This document shows, one piece after another, positions 1 to 9,453 of a stretch of DNA of 43,606 nucleotides. The stretch spans positions 1 to 43,606 of the forward strand of contig JABIWU010000057.1 in assembly GCA_018701395.1 (NCBI GenBank), written 5' to 3'. A program made the translations under genes and the position numbers. The notes beneath the pieces are model-generated. The model was not told the origin of the DNA and did no database searches. It saw only the letters and a list, made by a program, of their open reading frames with translations. The stretch is from Phycisphaerae bacterium. GTDB taxonomy: Bacteria; Planctomycetota; Phycisphaerae; Phycisphaerales; SM1A02. The first letter of the stretch is position 1. Each line of letters begins with the position of its first letter.

Positions 1-978
1 CGTGCTGATCGCGTATATGGTTATTCAGACTTTACCCCGCCTGACGGGTTGTCAGGTGATAGAGATGTCAGCGCTGCGCAATCTACAGCAGAGTTTTTGT
101 GCCGAAATGGAATTACAGAAGTGATTGGCGATAGAACACTTCCGCTTTTATATGTTGATGAAATGCAAGCTGCTGGAATTACGGTAGAACTTGATGCAAA
201 CCTTGGTGTGCTCGAACGCCGCGTGAAAGATGCTGAAGAAGTCGAACACCTTCGTGTTGCTCAAAAAGTTACGGAAGAAACAATGCGAATGGCATGCGAA
301 ACAATCGCAAATGCAACTGCAGACGAAAATGGCTGTTTGCAGGTTGATGGCGAACCATTAACGAGTGAACGAATACGAATAATGATTGACATTTTTCTCC
401 TTGAACGATCGTTTGAAAATCCCTCGTCAATTGTTGCCGGCGGAATCGACGGCGGAGATTGCCACGAACATGGAACCGGTGTTTTGCGAACTGGCGAACC
501 AATTATTGTTGACATTTTTCCAAGGGACAGTAAAACTTTATATAGCGGTGACTGCACGAGAACAGTTGTTCATGGTGCTATCCCAGAAGAAGTAGCAAGA
601 ATGCATGCTGCAGTTATCGAAGCAAAAATGGCTGCAACTGCTGCAATGAAAGCTGGAGTTACTGGGGAAGCAATACATTTAGAAACCTTACGTGTGTTAA
701 AGGAACACGGTTTTTCTGAAGGGCTGCCAACAGACTCAGACTTAGATTCTTTTTGTTCAATGCCGCATGGAACTGGGCACGGAATTGGATTGGATACACA
801 CGAACCACCACTTCTAGATAGGAATGGCCCAGCACTTTTAGTAGGGGATGTTGTAACAATTGAACCCGGCTTATATAGCAGGGCAATTGGGGGAGTTCGT
901 GTTGAAGATATGGTTCTGATTACGGAAAATGCTTGCGAAAACTTTAATACACTTCCAGAAGGGTTGTCATGGAATTAA
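1..978 (+). CDS. M24-family metallopeptidase (Xaa-Pro aminopeptidase-like), 5' truncated
   Basis: The reading frame is already open at base 1, so the N-terminus lies outside the window; the TTG at 49 is just an internal codon. The visible part is most of a pita-bread (M24) domain. All five expected metal ligands are visible: Asp in IVDIFP, Asp in YSGDCTRT, His in GTGHGIGLDTHEPP, Glu in TIEPGLY and Glu in GGVRVEDM. This set binds two divalent metals in Xaa-Pro aminopeptidases and methionine aminopeptidases. The upstream, non-catalytic N-terminal portion favours an Xaa-Pro dipeptidase/aminopeptidase over a bare methionine aminopeptidase. No signal peptide can be judged. The stop codon overlaps the next gene by 10 bases, so the two are probably co-transcribed. 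Substrate is not determinable here. Confidence 0.88.
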   Translation, partial: RADRVYGYSDFTPPDGLSGDRDVSAAQSTAEFLCRNGITEVIGDRTLPLLYVDEMQAAGITVELDANLGVLERRVKDAEEVEHLRVAQKVTEETMRMACETIANATADENGCLQVDGEPLTSERIRIMIDIFLLERSFENPSSIVAGGIDGGDCHEHGTGVLRTGEPIIVDIFPRDSKTLYSGDCTRTVVHGAIPEEVARMHAAVIEAKMAATAAMKAGVTGEAIHLETLRVLKEHGFSEGLPTDSDLDSFCSMPHGTGHGIGLDTHEPPLLDRNGPALLVGDVVTIEPGLYSRAIGGVRVEDMVLITENACENFNTLPEGLSWN

Positions 979-3941
979 TAGCTTTACTAGTGTTCGCATG
1001 TAGTAGTTCGCCAGAAACTTCATTTGACAATTTGCAAATACAAGAGGGTTTTTCAAAACAACTTATTGCAACAGAGCCACAAATAATGGATCCAGTTGCA
1101 TTTTGCTTCGATGATAATGGAAATATTCTTGTTGCTGAATCATTTAGACAAGAGCAAGGCGTTGAAGACAATCGCTCGAGTGCATTTTGGTTGCATTGGG
1201 ATCTAAGCTTGCTATCTGTCGAAAGTAGATTAGCAATGTACAAATATTTTGCAGACCAGCGTGTAAACGCAATGGAGTATTATTCTGAATACGAAGACCG
1301 CATACGGTTGCTGAAAGATACAGATGGAGATGGAGTCTATGAAACCGCATCGGTTTTTGCTGACGGTTTTAATGAACCGCTTGACGGAACTGGCGCAGGC
1401 GTATTAGCAATGGAAGGAACTGTTTGGTATACAAACATCCCGCATCTTTGGTCTTTTTCTAACGATGACGGAATTGCAACCTCCAAAACTTCGCTTTTTG
1501 GACAAGTTTTCGGAGTTCGAACAGCATTACGCGGACACGATATGCATGGCCTTGCACTCGGTTTGGATGGAAGGTTGTATTGGTCAATTGGTGATCGTGG
1601 GTACCACATCGAACTTGAAAATGAAGCCACTTTGCATAGCCCTGGCGAAGGTGCCGTTTTTAGATGCGAGTTAGATGGAAGTAATCTTGAGGTTTTTCAT
1701 CACGGATTACGAAACCCTCAGGAACTTGCATTCGACAATTATGGAAATTTATTTACAGGGGACAACAACTCGGACTCTGTCGACAAGGCGCGCTTGGTTT
1801 ACTGTGTGGAGGGTGGCGAAACTGGGTGGCGTATGGAATACCAAACATTGAACGGTGCGAACGACCGAGGACCCTGGGTTCAAGAAAATGGTTGGAATCC
1901 ACATGCGCAAGATCGCCCAGCATGGATTTTGCCTGCTATTGACACAATCGGCTCAGGGCCGTCTGGATTAGTTGCATATCCTGGCACAGGTTTTTCTGAG
2001 CGGTATCAAGACCATTTCTTCTTATGTGATTTTCGTGGCGGCGCAGAACATAGCAATGTGCTTTCTTTTTCAGTTGAACCAGATGGAGCGCATTTTAAAT
2101 TAGTGGACCTTCACACATTTGCCGGGAAAATTTTGTGTACCGATGTTGACTTTAGTTATGACGGCAAATTGGTAATTAGTGATTGGGGCGAAGGGTGGAC
2201 AGGCAATTATGAGGGAAGGTTGTATTCCGTTTGGGATGAAGAGTATCGCGAGGGTGGTGATGTATCCGAAATTTTTTCAGAAGGGTTCAGTAGCCGTACA
2301 ACAGATGCATTAATTCACTTTCTTTCGCACGCTGACCGCAGAGTTCGCATTCGAGCGCAACTCGCTTTGGCAGATAGAGATGTTGTAAGCGAATTAAAAG
2401 AAGCGCTTACTACAAAAAATCAAATTGAAAAAATCCATGTGATGTGGACTTTGGCAATGTTGCATCGACGAGGGCAGTCTTGTATGGAATTTGTTGCCCC
2501 GTTACTCGATGATGCAGACCCGGAGATACGTGCGCAAGCATGTAAAATTCTAGGTGAAGCGCATTACACGAAATCTTACACACGAATTGTAGAGTTGCTA
2601 CATGACCCATCAGCTCGCGTCTCTTATTTTGCAACTATGGCATCGGGGAACCTAGGTAACGCCTTGGATGAAATCATTGCAATGCTTGAGCGAAATAATA
2701 ATAGCGATGTATATCTTCGACATGCTGCCGTTGTTGCGCTGTCAAAAACACAATATGCAGCATCAATGGCAAATTTGCAAAACCACTCAAGTGCCGCTGT
2801 GCGATTGGCAGCAGTACTTGTTTTGAGAAGAATGGAGTCAAGATTTCTCGCCGATTATTTGAGTGATGAAGACGATGGTGTCGCAACCGAAGCAGCCCGC
2901 GCAATACATGATGCCAGAGTGGAAAGCGCTATGGCAACACTTGCGTCATCCTTAGACGACGCCCGAACTATTGCTTGGCAGAAGCGAGCAATAAGTGCAA
3001 ATAAAATGGCGCACTCTTGCGAAGAAAGTATGCGTGTTGCAGAATTCGCTGCTGATGCAACGAAACCAGAGTCGATGCGTATTCTTGCAATACAAGCACT
3101 CCGAGATTGGGGTCCTGGGCGTTCTGCAAAACGAGATATTGTCGAAGGACGTATAGTTGCACGCAGGCACAGTTCGGTTTATTGCATCGAAGGAATTGAC
3201 GAATCAATTGAGGAGTTATTTTCAAATGCTCAGGGCGAACTGTTGATGGAAACCCTTAGATTCGCGAATGAACAGCATTTGAACATTCCAGAGGATGTGT
3301 GCTCAACATTAATTCTCGATGAAAGTATGCCAATACAAATTCGTGCCTATGCACTTCAAATAAGTATTGGGGAAGAGCTCATTGAGTTTGCGTTGCAGAG
3401 TGAACACTGGCAACTCCGTGCTGTTGCTAGAGATGTACTACTAGAAAGGGCAGACGCAACGGCAGATGATTTGCTTCTGAATACGGTTGAAACAGGCGAA
3501 ATATTTGAAGCGCAAGAAGCCATCAAATCACTCGCAAGTAAACCTTCTGCATTATCAAAAATTGACAAGGAAACTTTGCGGGTCGAGTTGCAATTGGACT
3601 ACGCTGAAGTTGTTTCGCCAGCAGATGGAATAATCAACGAGTGGCTTGTAGTTGGCGGAAATGCTATGCATGGGAAAAAAGTTGTCTTTGAAAATTCAAA
3701 AAGTGAATGTTTACGGTGCCATAAAATAAACGGAAGTGGTGGCATTGCAGGACCATCCCTTGATGGTGTAGCAAGCCGACTAGAAGGCGGGCAACTACTT
3801 GACGCATTGCTCCTTCCATCCGCAGAAGTTACAGAAGGGTTCGGAACGTACTCTGCTATGCCTCCGATGGGTTCGCTGTTAAGTCAACGAGAGATTCGAG
3901 ATGTGGTTGCGTATCTTAAGACTCTGACGCAATCCGATTAG
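969..3941 (+). CDS. Dehydrogenase-like propeller / HEAT repeat / cytochrome c lipoprotein (PVC type)
   Basis: A 990-residue protein with three parts. Residues about 20-430 resemble the 'membrane-bound dehydrogenase' beta-propeller of planctomycetes, related to PQQ-type sugar dehydrogenases. Residues about 440-850 are helical repeats of HEAT type (for example VRIRAQLALADRD, PEIRAQACKILGEA). The C-terminus is a cytochrome c domain with heme motif CLRCH at residues 914-918 and a Met-rich MPPMG loop supplying the likely axial Met. The N-terminus is a very short lipoprotein-like signal with Cys11 (VFAC) and no basic residue. Proteins of this build are abundant in Planctomycetota and are thought to oxidise sugars or related substrates in the periplasm; the substrate is unknown. 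The gene overlaps the upstream M24 gene by 10 bases and runs 26 bases into the convergent pqiA-like gene. Confidence 0.85.
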   Translation: MELIALLVFACSSSPETSFDNLQIQEGFSKQLIATEPQIMDPVAFCFDDNGNILVAESFRQEQGVEDNRSSAFWLHWDLSLLSVESRLAMYKYFADQRVNAMEYYSEYEDRIRLLKDTDGDGVYETASVFADGFNEPLDGTGAGVLAMEGTVWYTNIPHLWSFSNDDGIATSKTSLFGQVFGVRTALRGHDMHGLALGLDGRLYWSIGDRGYHIELENEATLHSPGEGAVFRCELDGSNLEVFHHGLRNPQELAFDNYGNLFTGDNNSDSVDKARLVYCVEGGETGWRMEYQTLNGANDRGPWVQENGWNPHAQDRPAWILPAIDTIGSGPSGLVAYPGTGFSERYQDHFFLCDFRGGAEHSNVLSFSVEPDGAHFKLVDLHTFAGKILCTDVDFSYDGKLVISDWGEGWTGNYEGRLYSVWDEEYREGGDVSEIFSEGFSSRTTDALIHFLSHADRRVRIRAQLALADRDVVSELKEALTTKNQIEKIHVMWTLAMLHRRGQSCMEFVAPLLDDADPEIRAQACKILGEAHYTKSYTRIVELLHDPSARVSYFATMASGNLGNALDEIIAMLERNNNSDVYLRHAAVVALSKTQYAASMANLQNHSSAAVRLAAVLVLRRMESRFLADYLSDEDDGVATEAARAIHDARVESAMATLASSLDDARTIAWQKRAISANKMAHSCEESMRVAEFAADATKPESMRILAIQALRDWGPGRSAKRDIVEGRIVARRHSSVYCIEGIDESIEELFSNAQGELLMETLRFANEQHLNIPEDVCSTLILDESMPIQIRAYALQISIGEELIEFALQSEHWQLRAVARDVLLERADATADDLLLNTVETGEIFEAQEAIKSLASKPSALSKIDKETLRVELQLDYAEVVSPADGIINEWLVVGGNAMHGKKVVFENSKSECLRCHKINGSGGIAGPSLDGVASRLEGGQLLDALLLPSAEVTEGFGTYSAMPPMGSLLSQREIRDVVAYLKTLTQSD

Positions 3942-4971
3942 TTCTTGCAAGCATTAACTTGTTTAATGTAACCGCAATTACGCCAAGCCCATAACTTAAG
4001 CCTATTGCAATCACTACAACATAAAGGCCAGGCTGTATTTGCGTTTTAACAAGAGACTTGCCTTCTGTTGTGATGAGGAAGAGGGCAAGTCCAAACACAT
4101 CAAGCATGCACCATCGCGATAACACATCGATGATTTTTTTAACTTGTAGGTGACGCGAACCAGTTAATGGCGTGATCCAAGCAAGTAAGAGTATCCCGAG
4201 CCGTAACAATGGAAGAATGAAAAGAGTGCTCACTAAAATAATAAGTAATACCCAATGTTTTTGCGTATACAGCAACGTGCCAATTTCATGAATGCTGTAA
4301 GAATGTGAAACAAGAAAGAATTGGCTGATTCGTAAAAAAGTTGCGTTTAACGATTCAATCAGCGCCACGGCTGAGGCAATTGCAAGAACGGGCACTATCC
4401 ATCCAAAATAAATTGGGTCAAAAAGCATCCACCTTCGTTTAGTAGGGCTAGGTAATGGTGGCGATTCTTTTTCGCATTCTTTACGAGCAAGCGTCATGAT
4501 AATTTCCGATGTAATCATGCTTAGCGTTATTGCACCTATGAAGAAATAAACTCCAATGTGAATGGTTGATGCGATAAAAGATTGGTTACTTGTCAGAGCA
4601 AGCAATAATATGACAACGAAAATATCCATGTATGACCACTTGCCAAGCAGTTCGATCGCGGTTAAATATTTTTCACGCGTGGCAGGTTTCCAAGGTCGAA
4701 ACCAAATTGCAAATAAAGAGAACAGTTTAAAAAATGGAAAAATAATAGAAAAAACTAAAATTAGAATTGCAATGAAATGCAATTTGTGCTCCCACATTAA
4801 CTCAACGGAATGCGGAAGACTGTAAATGACTTTGTCGTGGAATGCTTCATCTATCTCAAGAAACGGAAGCAGCAAGCCAAGGATATTTGCAGTAAATGAG
4901 ATAATGAGCAGGATGGGTATTATCCAGCCCGGTTTACCTACAGTAATTCGTAATGTATTTCGTTCTTCCAT
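3916..4971 (-). CDS. PqiA-family integral membrane protein (two PqiA modules)
   Basis: A 351-residue polytopic membrane protein with about eight hydrophobic segments in two repeated halves. Each half has the PqiA signature: ELLGKWSYMDIFVVILLLAL in the first and DVLSRWCMLDVFGLALFLIT in the second. PqiA proteins are inner-membrane partners of MCE-domain PqiB/YebT proteins in lipid traffic across the envelope; no MCE gene is in this window. The cytoplasmic zinc-ribbon cysteines of classical PqiA are not evident. The ATG at 4971 sits 6 nt after a TATGAT box. The 3' end overlaps the convergent 990-residue gene by 26 bases. The function is assigned from the family only. Confidence 0.8.
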   Translation of the reverse strand: MEERNTLRITVGKPGWIIPILLIISFTANILGLLLPFLEIDEAFHDKVIYSLPHSVELMWEHKLHFIAILILVFSIIFPFFKLFSLFAIWFRPWKPATREKYLTAIELLGKWSYMDIFVVILLLALTSNQSFIASTIHIGVYFFIGAITLSMITSEIIMTLARKECEKESPPLPSPTKRRWMLFDPIYFGWIVPVLAIASAVALIESLNATFLRISQFFLVSHSYSIHEIGTLLYTQKHWVLLIILVSTLFILPLLRLGILLLAWITPLTGSRHLQVKKIIDVLSRWCMLDVFGLALFLITTEGKSLVKTQIQPGLYVVVIAIGLSYGLGVIAVTLNKLMLARTNRIASES

Positions 4972-4977
4972 AAAACT

Positions 4978-4983
4978 ATCATA
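4978..4983 (-). promoter_or_regulatory. -10-like box for the pqiA-like gene
   Basis: TATGAT on the minus strand, followed by exactly 6 nt and the ATG at 4971. A weak -35 (TTTATC) lies 17 bp upstream. The spacing predicts transcription starting at the A of ATG, giving a leaderless mRNA. Confidence 0.5.
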
Positions 4984-5023
4984 CTCTTAAAGAGAAAATC
5001 GATAAATGTAACGTCAAGCTTTG

Positions 5024-5029
5024 TATACT
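5024..5029 (+). promoter_or_regulatory. -10-like box before the 31-codon ORF
   Basis: TATACT followed by 7 nt and the ATG at 5037, the same geometry as at other transcription-unit starts here. The best -35-like hexamer (TCGATA, 19-bp spacer) is weak. Confidence 0.4.
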
Positions 5030-5036
5030 ACGTATT

Positions 5037-5132
5037 ATGGCAACAGTACTAATTACAAACGGTTTATGGCTCGCATTTCTTCTTGGCTGGTGTTTGTTGT
5101 GTTACGCAGATTCGAAAAATCAATCTAACTAA
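5037..5132 (+). CDS. Possible 31-residue single-span membrane peptide
   Basis: An open frame of 31 codons encoding a short polar start, a hydrophobic stretch (NGLWLAFLLGWCLLCY) long enough for one membrane pass, and a polar tail (ADSKNQSN). I recognise no family. Two contextual points support it: a TATACT box 7 nt before the ATG, and its stop codon directly abuts the stop codon of the convergent HD-GYP gene, matching the tight 3' packing of every other convergent pair here. Against it are its length and the lack of a comparative check. It could equally be chance. Confidence 0.4.
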   Translation: MATVLITNGLWLAFLLGWCLLCYADSKNQSN

Positions 5133-5912
5133 TTAGACGTTTTTTGCCTCTGATATGGCATTTATCTTGGAAACGAATGCTTCGACAACTTTAGGGTCGA
5201 AATGACTGCCGCTATTTTGTTGAATAATTGAAACAGCTTCTTCGTGCGACATTTCTTTTTTATACACTCGTTTGGACGTTAACGCATCGTATACATCTGC
5301 AACAGCGACGATTCGGGCTGGCAAATTTATACCTTCGTTTTTTAGCCCAAATGGATATCCAGAACCGTCCCATTTTTCATGGTGGCTAAGTGCAATTTGA
5401 ATTGATGTGTCAATCCACGGGTCACTACCAAGCTCTTCAGAGAGCGCCAGCAGTATGTCACCACCAACAATTGTGTGGCGTTTCATTTCATTAAATTGTT
5501 TCTCGCAATATGCTCCAGGATGTAACAAAATGTTGTCAGTGATTCCAACTTTGCCAATGTCGTGCAACATTGAAGCGGCACTGATAATGGATACTTCGCC
5601 CTTTGGTAATTGTTTTGGATTCGCAGTCGCATACGCATTTGCAATAATCGATGTGTATTGTTTGATGCGTACTAGATGTGTACCAGTATCGTCGTCTCGT
5701 GACTCTGCAAGTTTTGCAAGACCGACAATCATTGCCATGCGAGAAGGCGGAGGATCGCCATTTTCTTGCGCAAGGTCAATCATGAGGAGGGCGGTTTCTG
5801 CTTCTAATCGACCTTCTTTTTCAGTTTGCAATTGCCCGCGAAGGAGTTTGTTTTCTTGAGCAAGCGAGAGAGATTGCTTGGTTGATACGTTAATTTGAGG
5901 TAGGTTTGCCAT
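5133..5912 (-). CDS. HD-GYP domain protein (probable cyclic-di-GMP phosphodiesterase)
   Basis: A 259-residue cytoplasmic protein counted from the ATG at 5912; the frame can extend to a TTG at 5954. Residues about 10-50 look like a short coiled coil, and the remainder is an HD-GYP domain. Visible motifs are the ESRDDDTGTHLVR entry, HDIGK (117-121) with its metal-binding HD pair, and HHEKWDGSGYP (177-187) containing the GYP triad. HD-GYP proteins hydrolyse c-di-GMP to pGpG or GMP. No receiver or sensory domain is attached, so the input signal is unclear. The gene lies downstream of the DUF1080 operon, separated by a hairpin. A PilZ protein (22276-22602) and pilus genes elsewhere in the window are possible members of the same signalling circuit. 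Confidence 0.85.
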   Translation of the reverse strand: MANLPQINVSTKQSLSLAQENKLLRGQLQTEKEGRLEAETALLMIDLAQENGDPPPSRMAMIVGLAKLAESRDDDTGTHLVRIKQYTSIIANAYATANPKQLPKGEVSIISAASMLHDIGKVGITDNILLHPGAYCEKQFNEMKRHTIVGGDILLALSEELGSDPWIDTSIQIALSHHEKWDGSGYPFGLKNEGINLPARIVAVADVYDALTSKRVYKKEMSHEEAVSIIQQNSGSHFDPKVVEAFVSKINAISEAKNV

Positions 5913-5965
5913 GTCTGCTTCGCAGATAAGCCAGTATTCAAGCAGAGTTTTCAATAAATGTACAG

Positions 5966-6000
5966 TTTTGGGATAGCCCCACTTGTGGTTTGTCCCAAAA
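5966..6000 (-). terminator. Hairpin terminator after the DUF1080 operon
   Basis: Perfect arms TTTTGGGA (5966-5973) and TCCCAAAA (5993-6000), with an inner CCAC/GTGG helix. It lies 5 nt past the stop codon of the DUF1080 gene. The flanking A and T runs make it potentially bidirectional, although the run following it on the minus strand is not a pure U-tract. Confidence 0.6.
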
Positions 6001-6005
6001 CGCGA

Positions 6006-7049
6006 TTATTGAAGAGGACGAATGAAAACGTTAGTGAAACTAGCGTCATCACCACCTATGCCGATGGTTTTATCTTCGCCTTGGATTGTAAAACGAGACC
6101 ATTTACCCACTTCACCTTCCGGTAATGTTGTTTTAATGCCATCGATTTCTACAAAAGCAGAACTCATTTCAGTGTTGCATTTAAAGTCAAACATGAGTTC
6201 GTATGCCTTGAGTGAGGTTGAAGTTGTAAGCATGCCGCTACCTTTGCTGCAATGCAGAATATTTCCTCCAGCGTTCCAATTTGTTTCATCACTCGTTACC
6301 CAACCTTGTAGGTTGATTCCGTTGAAAAGTGTGACGAAGCCAATAGATTCGTTTGCGATTTCGCTCTCTGGTATTTCAGGCGTTGAATTTGGCAACACTT
6401 TGATTATTATATTTTTGAATTGGGCTGGCGTTCCTTCTGCTTCAAAGCAGATGTATCCTTTGCGAGGTGTAATATCAAAGCCACCAGAAACCACTTTACC
6501 GTTCACGCTGAGTTTTATAGTTCCATCAATACAAGTAACAATGTAATGATTCCATTCGGGTGCAGGGTTGGACCGACGTTCGCTCGGTAGACATCGTTGC
6601 ACATGTGCGCCAAGTGGATGAGGCCTGTCAGGAGTCATTTGTGCTCCCCAGATTGAAAAAATATCACCATGTGTTGTATACCAGTCAAGTTCTTTACCGT
6701 CCATTATTTGAACTTCTATACTTCTTGTGAACGGGACTCCAATTGCCGGAATTGGGTCTGACCAAACAAAGAGTCCAGCGTTGCCATTGGTAACCATGTG
6801 TCGCCAGTCGAGTTCAAGGATAAAATTTTCGTACATTTCATTTGTACGCATAATGCCTGTAGGATTTCCCGTAGTGACAATCATGTTGCTTTTCGCTACC
6901 CATGTTGTTTTGTCTCCGTTGACAATAGTCCAGCCTTCTAAACTCTCGCCATTAAAGAGAGGAGCAAATTGAGCACTCATGGAACTAGAACATCCAGTAA
7001 TCAATGTAATGATTCCTAAAGTAGCGATAGTAGTTATTGATTTATTCAT
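6006..7049 (-). CDS. Lipoprotein with two DUF1080-type (3-keto-disaccharide hydrolase-like) domains
   Basis: A 347-residue predicted lipoprotein with lipobox LITGC (Cys20). Residues about 28-215 form a DUF1080 jelly roll (start FAPLFNGESLEGW; core FILELDWRH, NAGLFVWSD). A second, shorter copy begins at FVTLFNGINLQGW near residue 238. DUF1080 folds are concanavalin-like lectin/glucanase relatives; characterised members include 3-keto-glycoside hydrolases, and they are greatly expanded in Planctomycetota and Verrucomicrobiota. The gene is the last of a five-gene operon, overlaps its upstream neighbour by 8 bases and ends at a hairpin. A role in processing oxidised sugars together with the adjacent dehydrogenase-like protein is inference. 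Confidence 0.82.
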   Translation of the reverse strand: MNKSITTIATLGIITLITGCSSSMSAQFAPLFNGESLEGWTIVNGDKTTWVAKSNMIVTTGNPTGIMRTNEMYENFILELDWRHMVTNGNAGLFVWSDPIPAIGVPFTRSIEVQIMDGKELDWYTTHGDIFSIWGAQMTPDRPHPLGAHVQRCLPSERRSNPAPEWNHYIVTCIDGTIKLSVNGKVVSGGFDITPRKGYICFEAEGTPAQFKNIIIKVLPNSTPEIPESEIANESIGFVTLFNGINLQGWVTSDETNWNAGGNILHCSKGSGMLTTSTSLKAYELMFDFKCNTEMSSAFVEIDGIKTTLPEGEVGKWSRFTIQGEDKTIGIGGDDASFTNVFIRPLQ

Positions 7050-9453
7050 TTGATGAATCCTTTAAATTTGCTACAAAGAATCGACGAATCAAAAGTTCAA
7101 TATCTTGTACGTCTATGTGAATCGAGTCGCCTTGAATAGTTGGCGCTTCCCCATCTATGATTTTAATTCCATTGAGTAAAACAACGGTTGAGCCTGATTG
7201 CTGAATCTCAATTGTGCACCATTCATTTTGATCAACAAGATTTGTGGTGATTGGGTAGCCAGTAATCCCGCCAGTTTTTCTGTTGCCCGCTGTTGCCAAA
7301 TCAATAGCAAGTTCTCCAATAGTAATGGTCGCAGTTCCGAGTCCATTAACTTTTGCATCAAACTTGATGTTGTTATTTGTCATTACATTTGAAAGAGTCG
7401 CTTTGCCATTCCCGCTAACGACAAGGTCGCCCGCGCCTGATTCACGCCAACTCGCATCCCCTTGTGCCTCAATAGCATTTTTATTGAAAGAAACTGCATT
7501 CCAGTCCGAAGGAATATGTGTTTCGTTTTCAGCGCGGAACCTGACATCACCAAAAGCGAAGTGACCTTTTGTGCATGTAATCTTGATTGGTGCGGGTCGA
7601 AGCATGCCAGTATTTTGTTTGGTATTGACAGCAGTTTCAACGCTGTTGATTCCTACATATGAAACCATCGTAGGATCATCTTCGAATTTAATGACCAAGT
7701 CGTGCCAAATGCCGGCGCCTAGGTACCCGCCTTCTTGCTCATTAGAAAGCGTGATGGCTGCACCAATTGGCAACCGAATTTCTGCTTCGCTATTTTCAGC
7801 AAGCATATACCCCATCTTAATTTCGCCGGATGTCATTGTTGCCTTTGTGCTCATTGACTCGCCAGTTGTTGCAACAAGCGCAGACATTCCCTCGGAAGTT
7901 ATAAAAGTGCTTGGGTTTTTGACATCAAGTTCTGCATTGCATAATTCAACACCATCGTTGTTCCACATGGCAAAAGCATCAGCCCATGTTAGGTAGAGCC
8001 AGCCATCTACTTCTTCGCCACGTTCAATAGGCGGTGTAGCGACTTTTGCAACGTATGCAATTGTTTCACCAACCATTTTATTGATGGTGTACGAAACTTC
8101 ATTGTGAAGCAGTTCTGAACCGTCGAGGCTTTTTGCATCTTGCAGTTTTAGCATGACACATTTTCCAGATTCAAGGTTGTCAATAGTGACTTTTGCGGAT
8201 AATCCATCTTCTGAAAGTTCAACGTTTGAAATCAGTAAATCTTCATTGTTTTGTTGTGGAGACCCATACTCCCACCAATAATTATAATCATATTTATTTC
8301 CAGTAATACTCGGAGTGTTTACTAGCGGTTTTGTAAACTCAAGTTCAAAACCATCTTCTACAAGATGTGCAGATTTGATTTCTAAAGGAAAATCTCCATT
8401 GAATTTTATTCGCGCAATACCACTGCCTGGCGCTAAACCGCCCCAACCTCGATTCGTCATCCCGGCGTAAAGCGTGTTGTCGGGACCATATTCGATGTGG
8501 TAAGCAGAGCCGACCCTTTTGTGTGCGATCCAACACGCGCCTTGCATAACTCCGTCAATTTCTTCAAACTGCGCGCGGAGAATTTGCCCATTTGTTAATT
8601 CTGCAATCAACAGCTGCCCATCAAATGGTCCGCCCGTATTATCTTGAATGACATTTCCAGTTGATCGGGACCATTGGTACGGCAACCAAAGAACTGGATG
8701 TTCTCGTTTAATTTCAGGATGTGGTTGCGTGTCACTTGGTTCGTCGTCGGGTTGATCTTCATACCAGCGGAGTGAAGCAGGGTGGCCATAAAAACCATTT
8801 TCTTTAACTGCATACACTGGACAAACTGGCATCCAGTCACCTTGGTTATCAGTTACGAGTAACGTACCATCATCTAATAAGCCCAACCCCGCAGGCGAAC
8901 GAAACCCTCCTGCTATTGGCGTTACGTTTCCTTCTGGTGAAACTTTTAATACCCAGCCACGGTACGGGGCGCGTGATTTTCCGTGCCACCAATGTGGGTC
9001 CCAAAAACCAACATTCAAAGAAAAATATAAATTGCCTACACTGTCGGCTGGAAGCCCAAACCCAAACTCATGGTAGTTGCCACTCAATCCCCAATCTTGT
9101 GTAACAGTTTGAATTTCGTCAATAATAGTGTCATCATCAAGGTCAACGAGTTTGGAAATTTCACCGCGTTGCATGACAAAAATTTCATCGTCCACAACTG
9201 CAAGGCCGAGCCCTTCATGAAGACCTTCGCAAATTAAAGTAAATGTTGCGTCTGCAGGATTGGAAGCACTTGGATTGTCAACTCGCCACACTTGTCCACG
9301 GCGAGTGCTTGCAATTAGATCTCCATCTGACATAAAGCCAATCCCTCCAACTTCCAGGACAGCGCCTTCGGGTGGAGTCAAGTAATCTACGGTCCAATAT
9401 TCTGGTGTAACTTGCGAGAGGGAAAACGAAAGAATGAAAAGCGAAAATATCAT
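7042..9453 (-). CDS. Secreted dehydrogenase-like beta-propeller protein with C-terminal carbohydrate-binding-like domains
   Basis: An 803-residue exported protein with a short hydrophobic signal peptide (IFSLFILSFSLSQ). Residues about 25-370 form a beta-propeller similar to PQQ-type sugar dehydrogenases and to the planctomycete membrane-bound dehydrogenase family (VGGIGFMSDGDLIASTRRG, FRSPAGLGLLDDG, EYGPDNTLYAGM). Residues about 375-470 look like an Ig-like module. Residues from about 490 are two DUF1080/LamG-like jelly rolls (WNNDGVELCN, VSFNKNAIEAQGD, LNGIKIIDGE). There is no heme motif; the preceding gene encodes a cytochrome c that could accept electrons. The start overlaps that gene by 4 bases (ATGA), and the end overlaps the DUF1080 gene by 8. 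Substrate and cofactor cannot be stated from sequence alone. Confidence 0.75.
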   Translation of the reverse strand: MIFSLFILSFSLSQVTPEYWTVDYLTPPEGAVLEVGGIGFMSDGDLIASTRRGQVWRVDNPSASNPADATFTLICEGLHEGLGLAVVDDEIFVMQRGEISKLVDLDDDTIIDEIQTVTQDWGLSGNYHEFGFGLPADSVGNLYFSLNVGFWDPHWWHGKSRAPYRGWVLKVSPEGNVTPIAGGFRSPAGLGLLDDGTLLVTDNQGDWMPVCPVYAVKENGFYGHPASLRWYEDQPDDEPSDTQPHPEIKREHPVLWLPYQWSRSTGNVIQDNTGGPFDGQLLIAELTNGQILRAQFEEIDGVMQGACWIAHKRVGSAYHIEYGPDNTLYAGMTNRGWGGLAPGSGIARIKFNGDFPLEIKSAHLVEDGFELEFTKPLVNTPSITGNKYDYNYWWEYGSPQQNNEDLLISNVELSEDGLSAKVTIDNLESGKCVMLKLQDAKSLDGSELLHNEVSYTINKMVGETIAYVAKVATPPIERGEEVDGWLYLTWADAFAMWNNDGVELCNAELDVKNPSTFITSEGMSALVATTGESMSTKATMTSGEIKMGYMLAENSEAEIRLPIGAAITLSNEQEGGYLGAGIWHDLVIKFEDDPTMVSYVGINSVETAVNTKQNTGMLRPAPIKITCTKGHFAFGDVRFRAENETHIPSDWNAVSFNKNAIEAQGDASWRESGAGDLVVSGNGKATLSNVMTNNNIKFDAKVNGLGTATITIGELAIDLATAGNRKTGGITGYPITTNLVDQNEWCTIEIQQSGSTVVLLNGIKIIDGEAPTIQGDSIHIDVQDIELLIRRFFVANLKDSSNE

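Noticed and set aside
5407-5859. 150-codon open frame on the plus strand opposite the HD-GYP gene.
   Set aside because: The opposite frame carries unmistakable HD-GYP motifs; this is its shadow.
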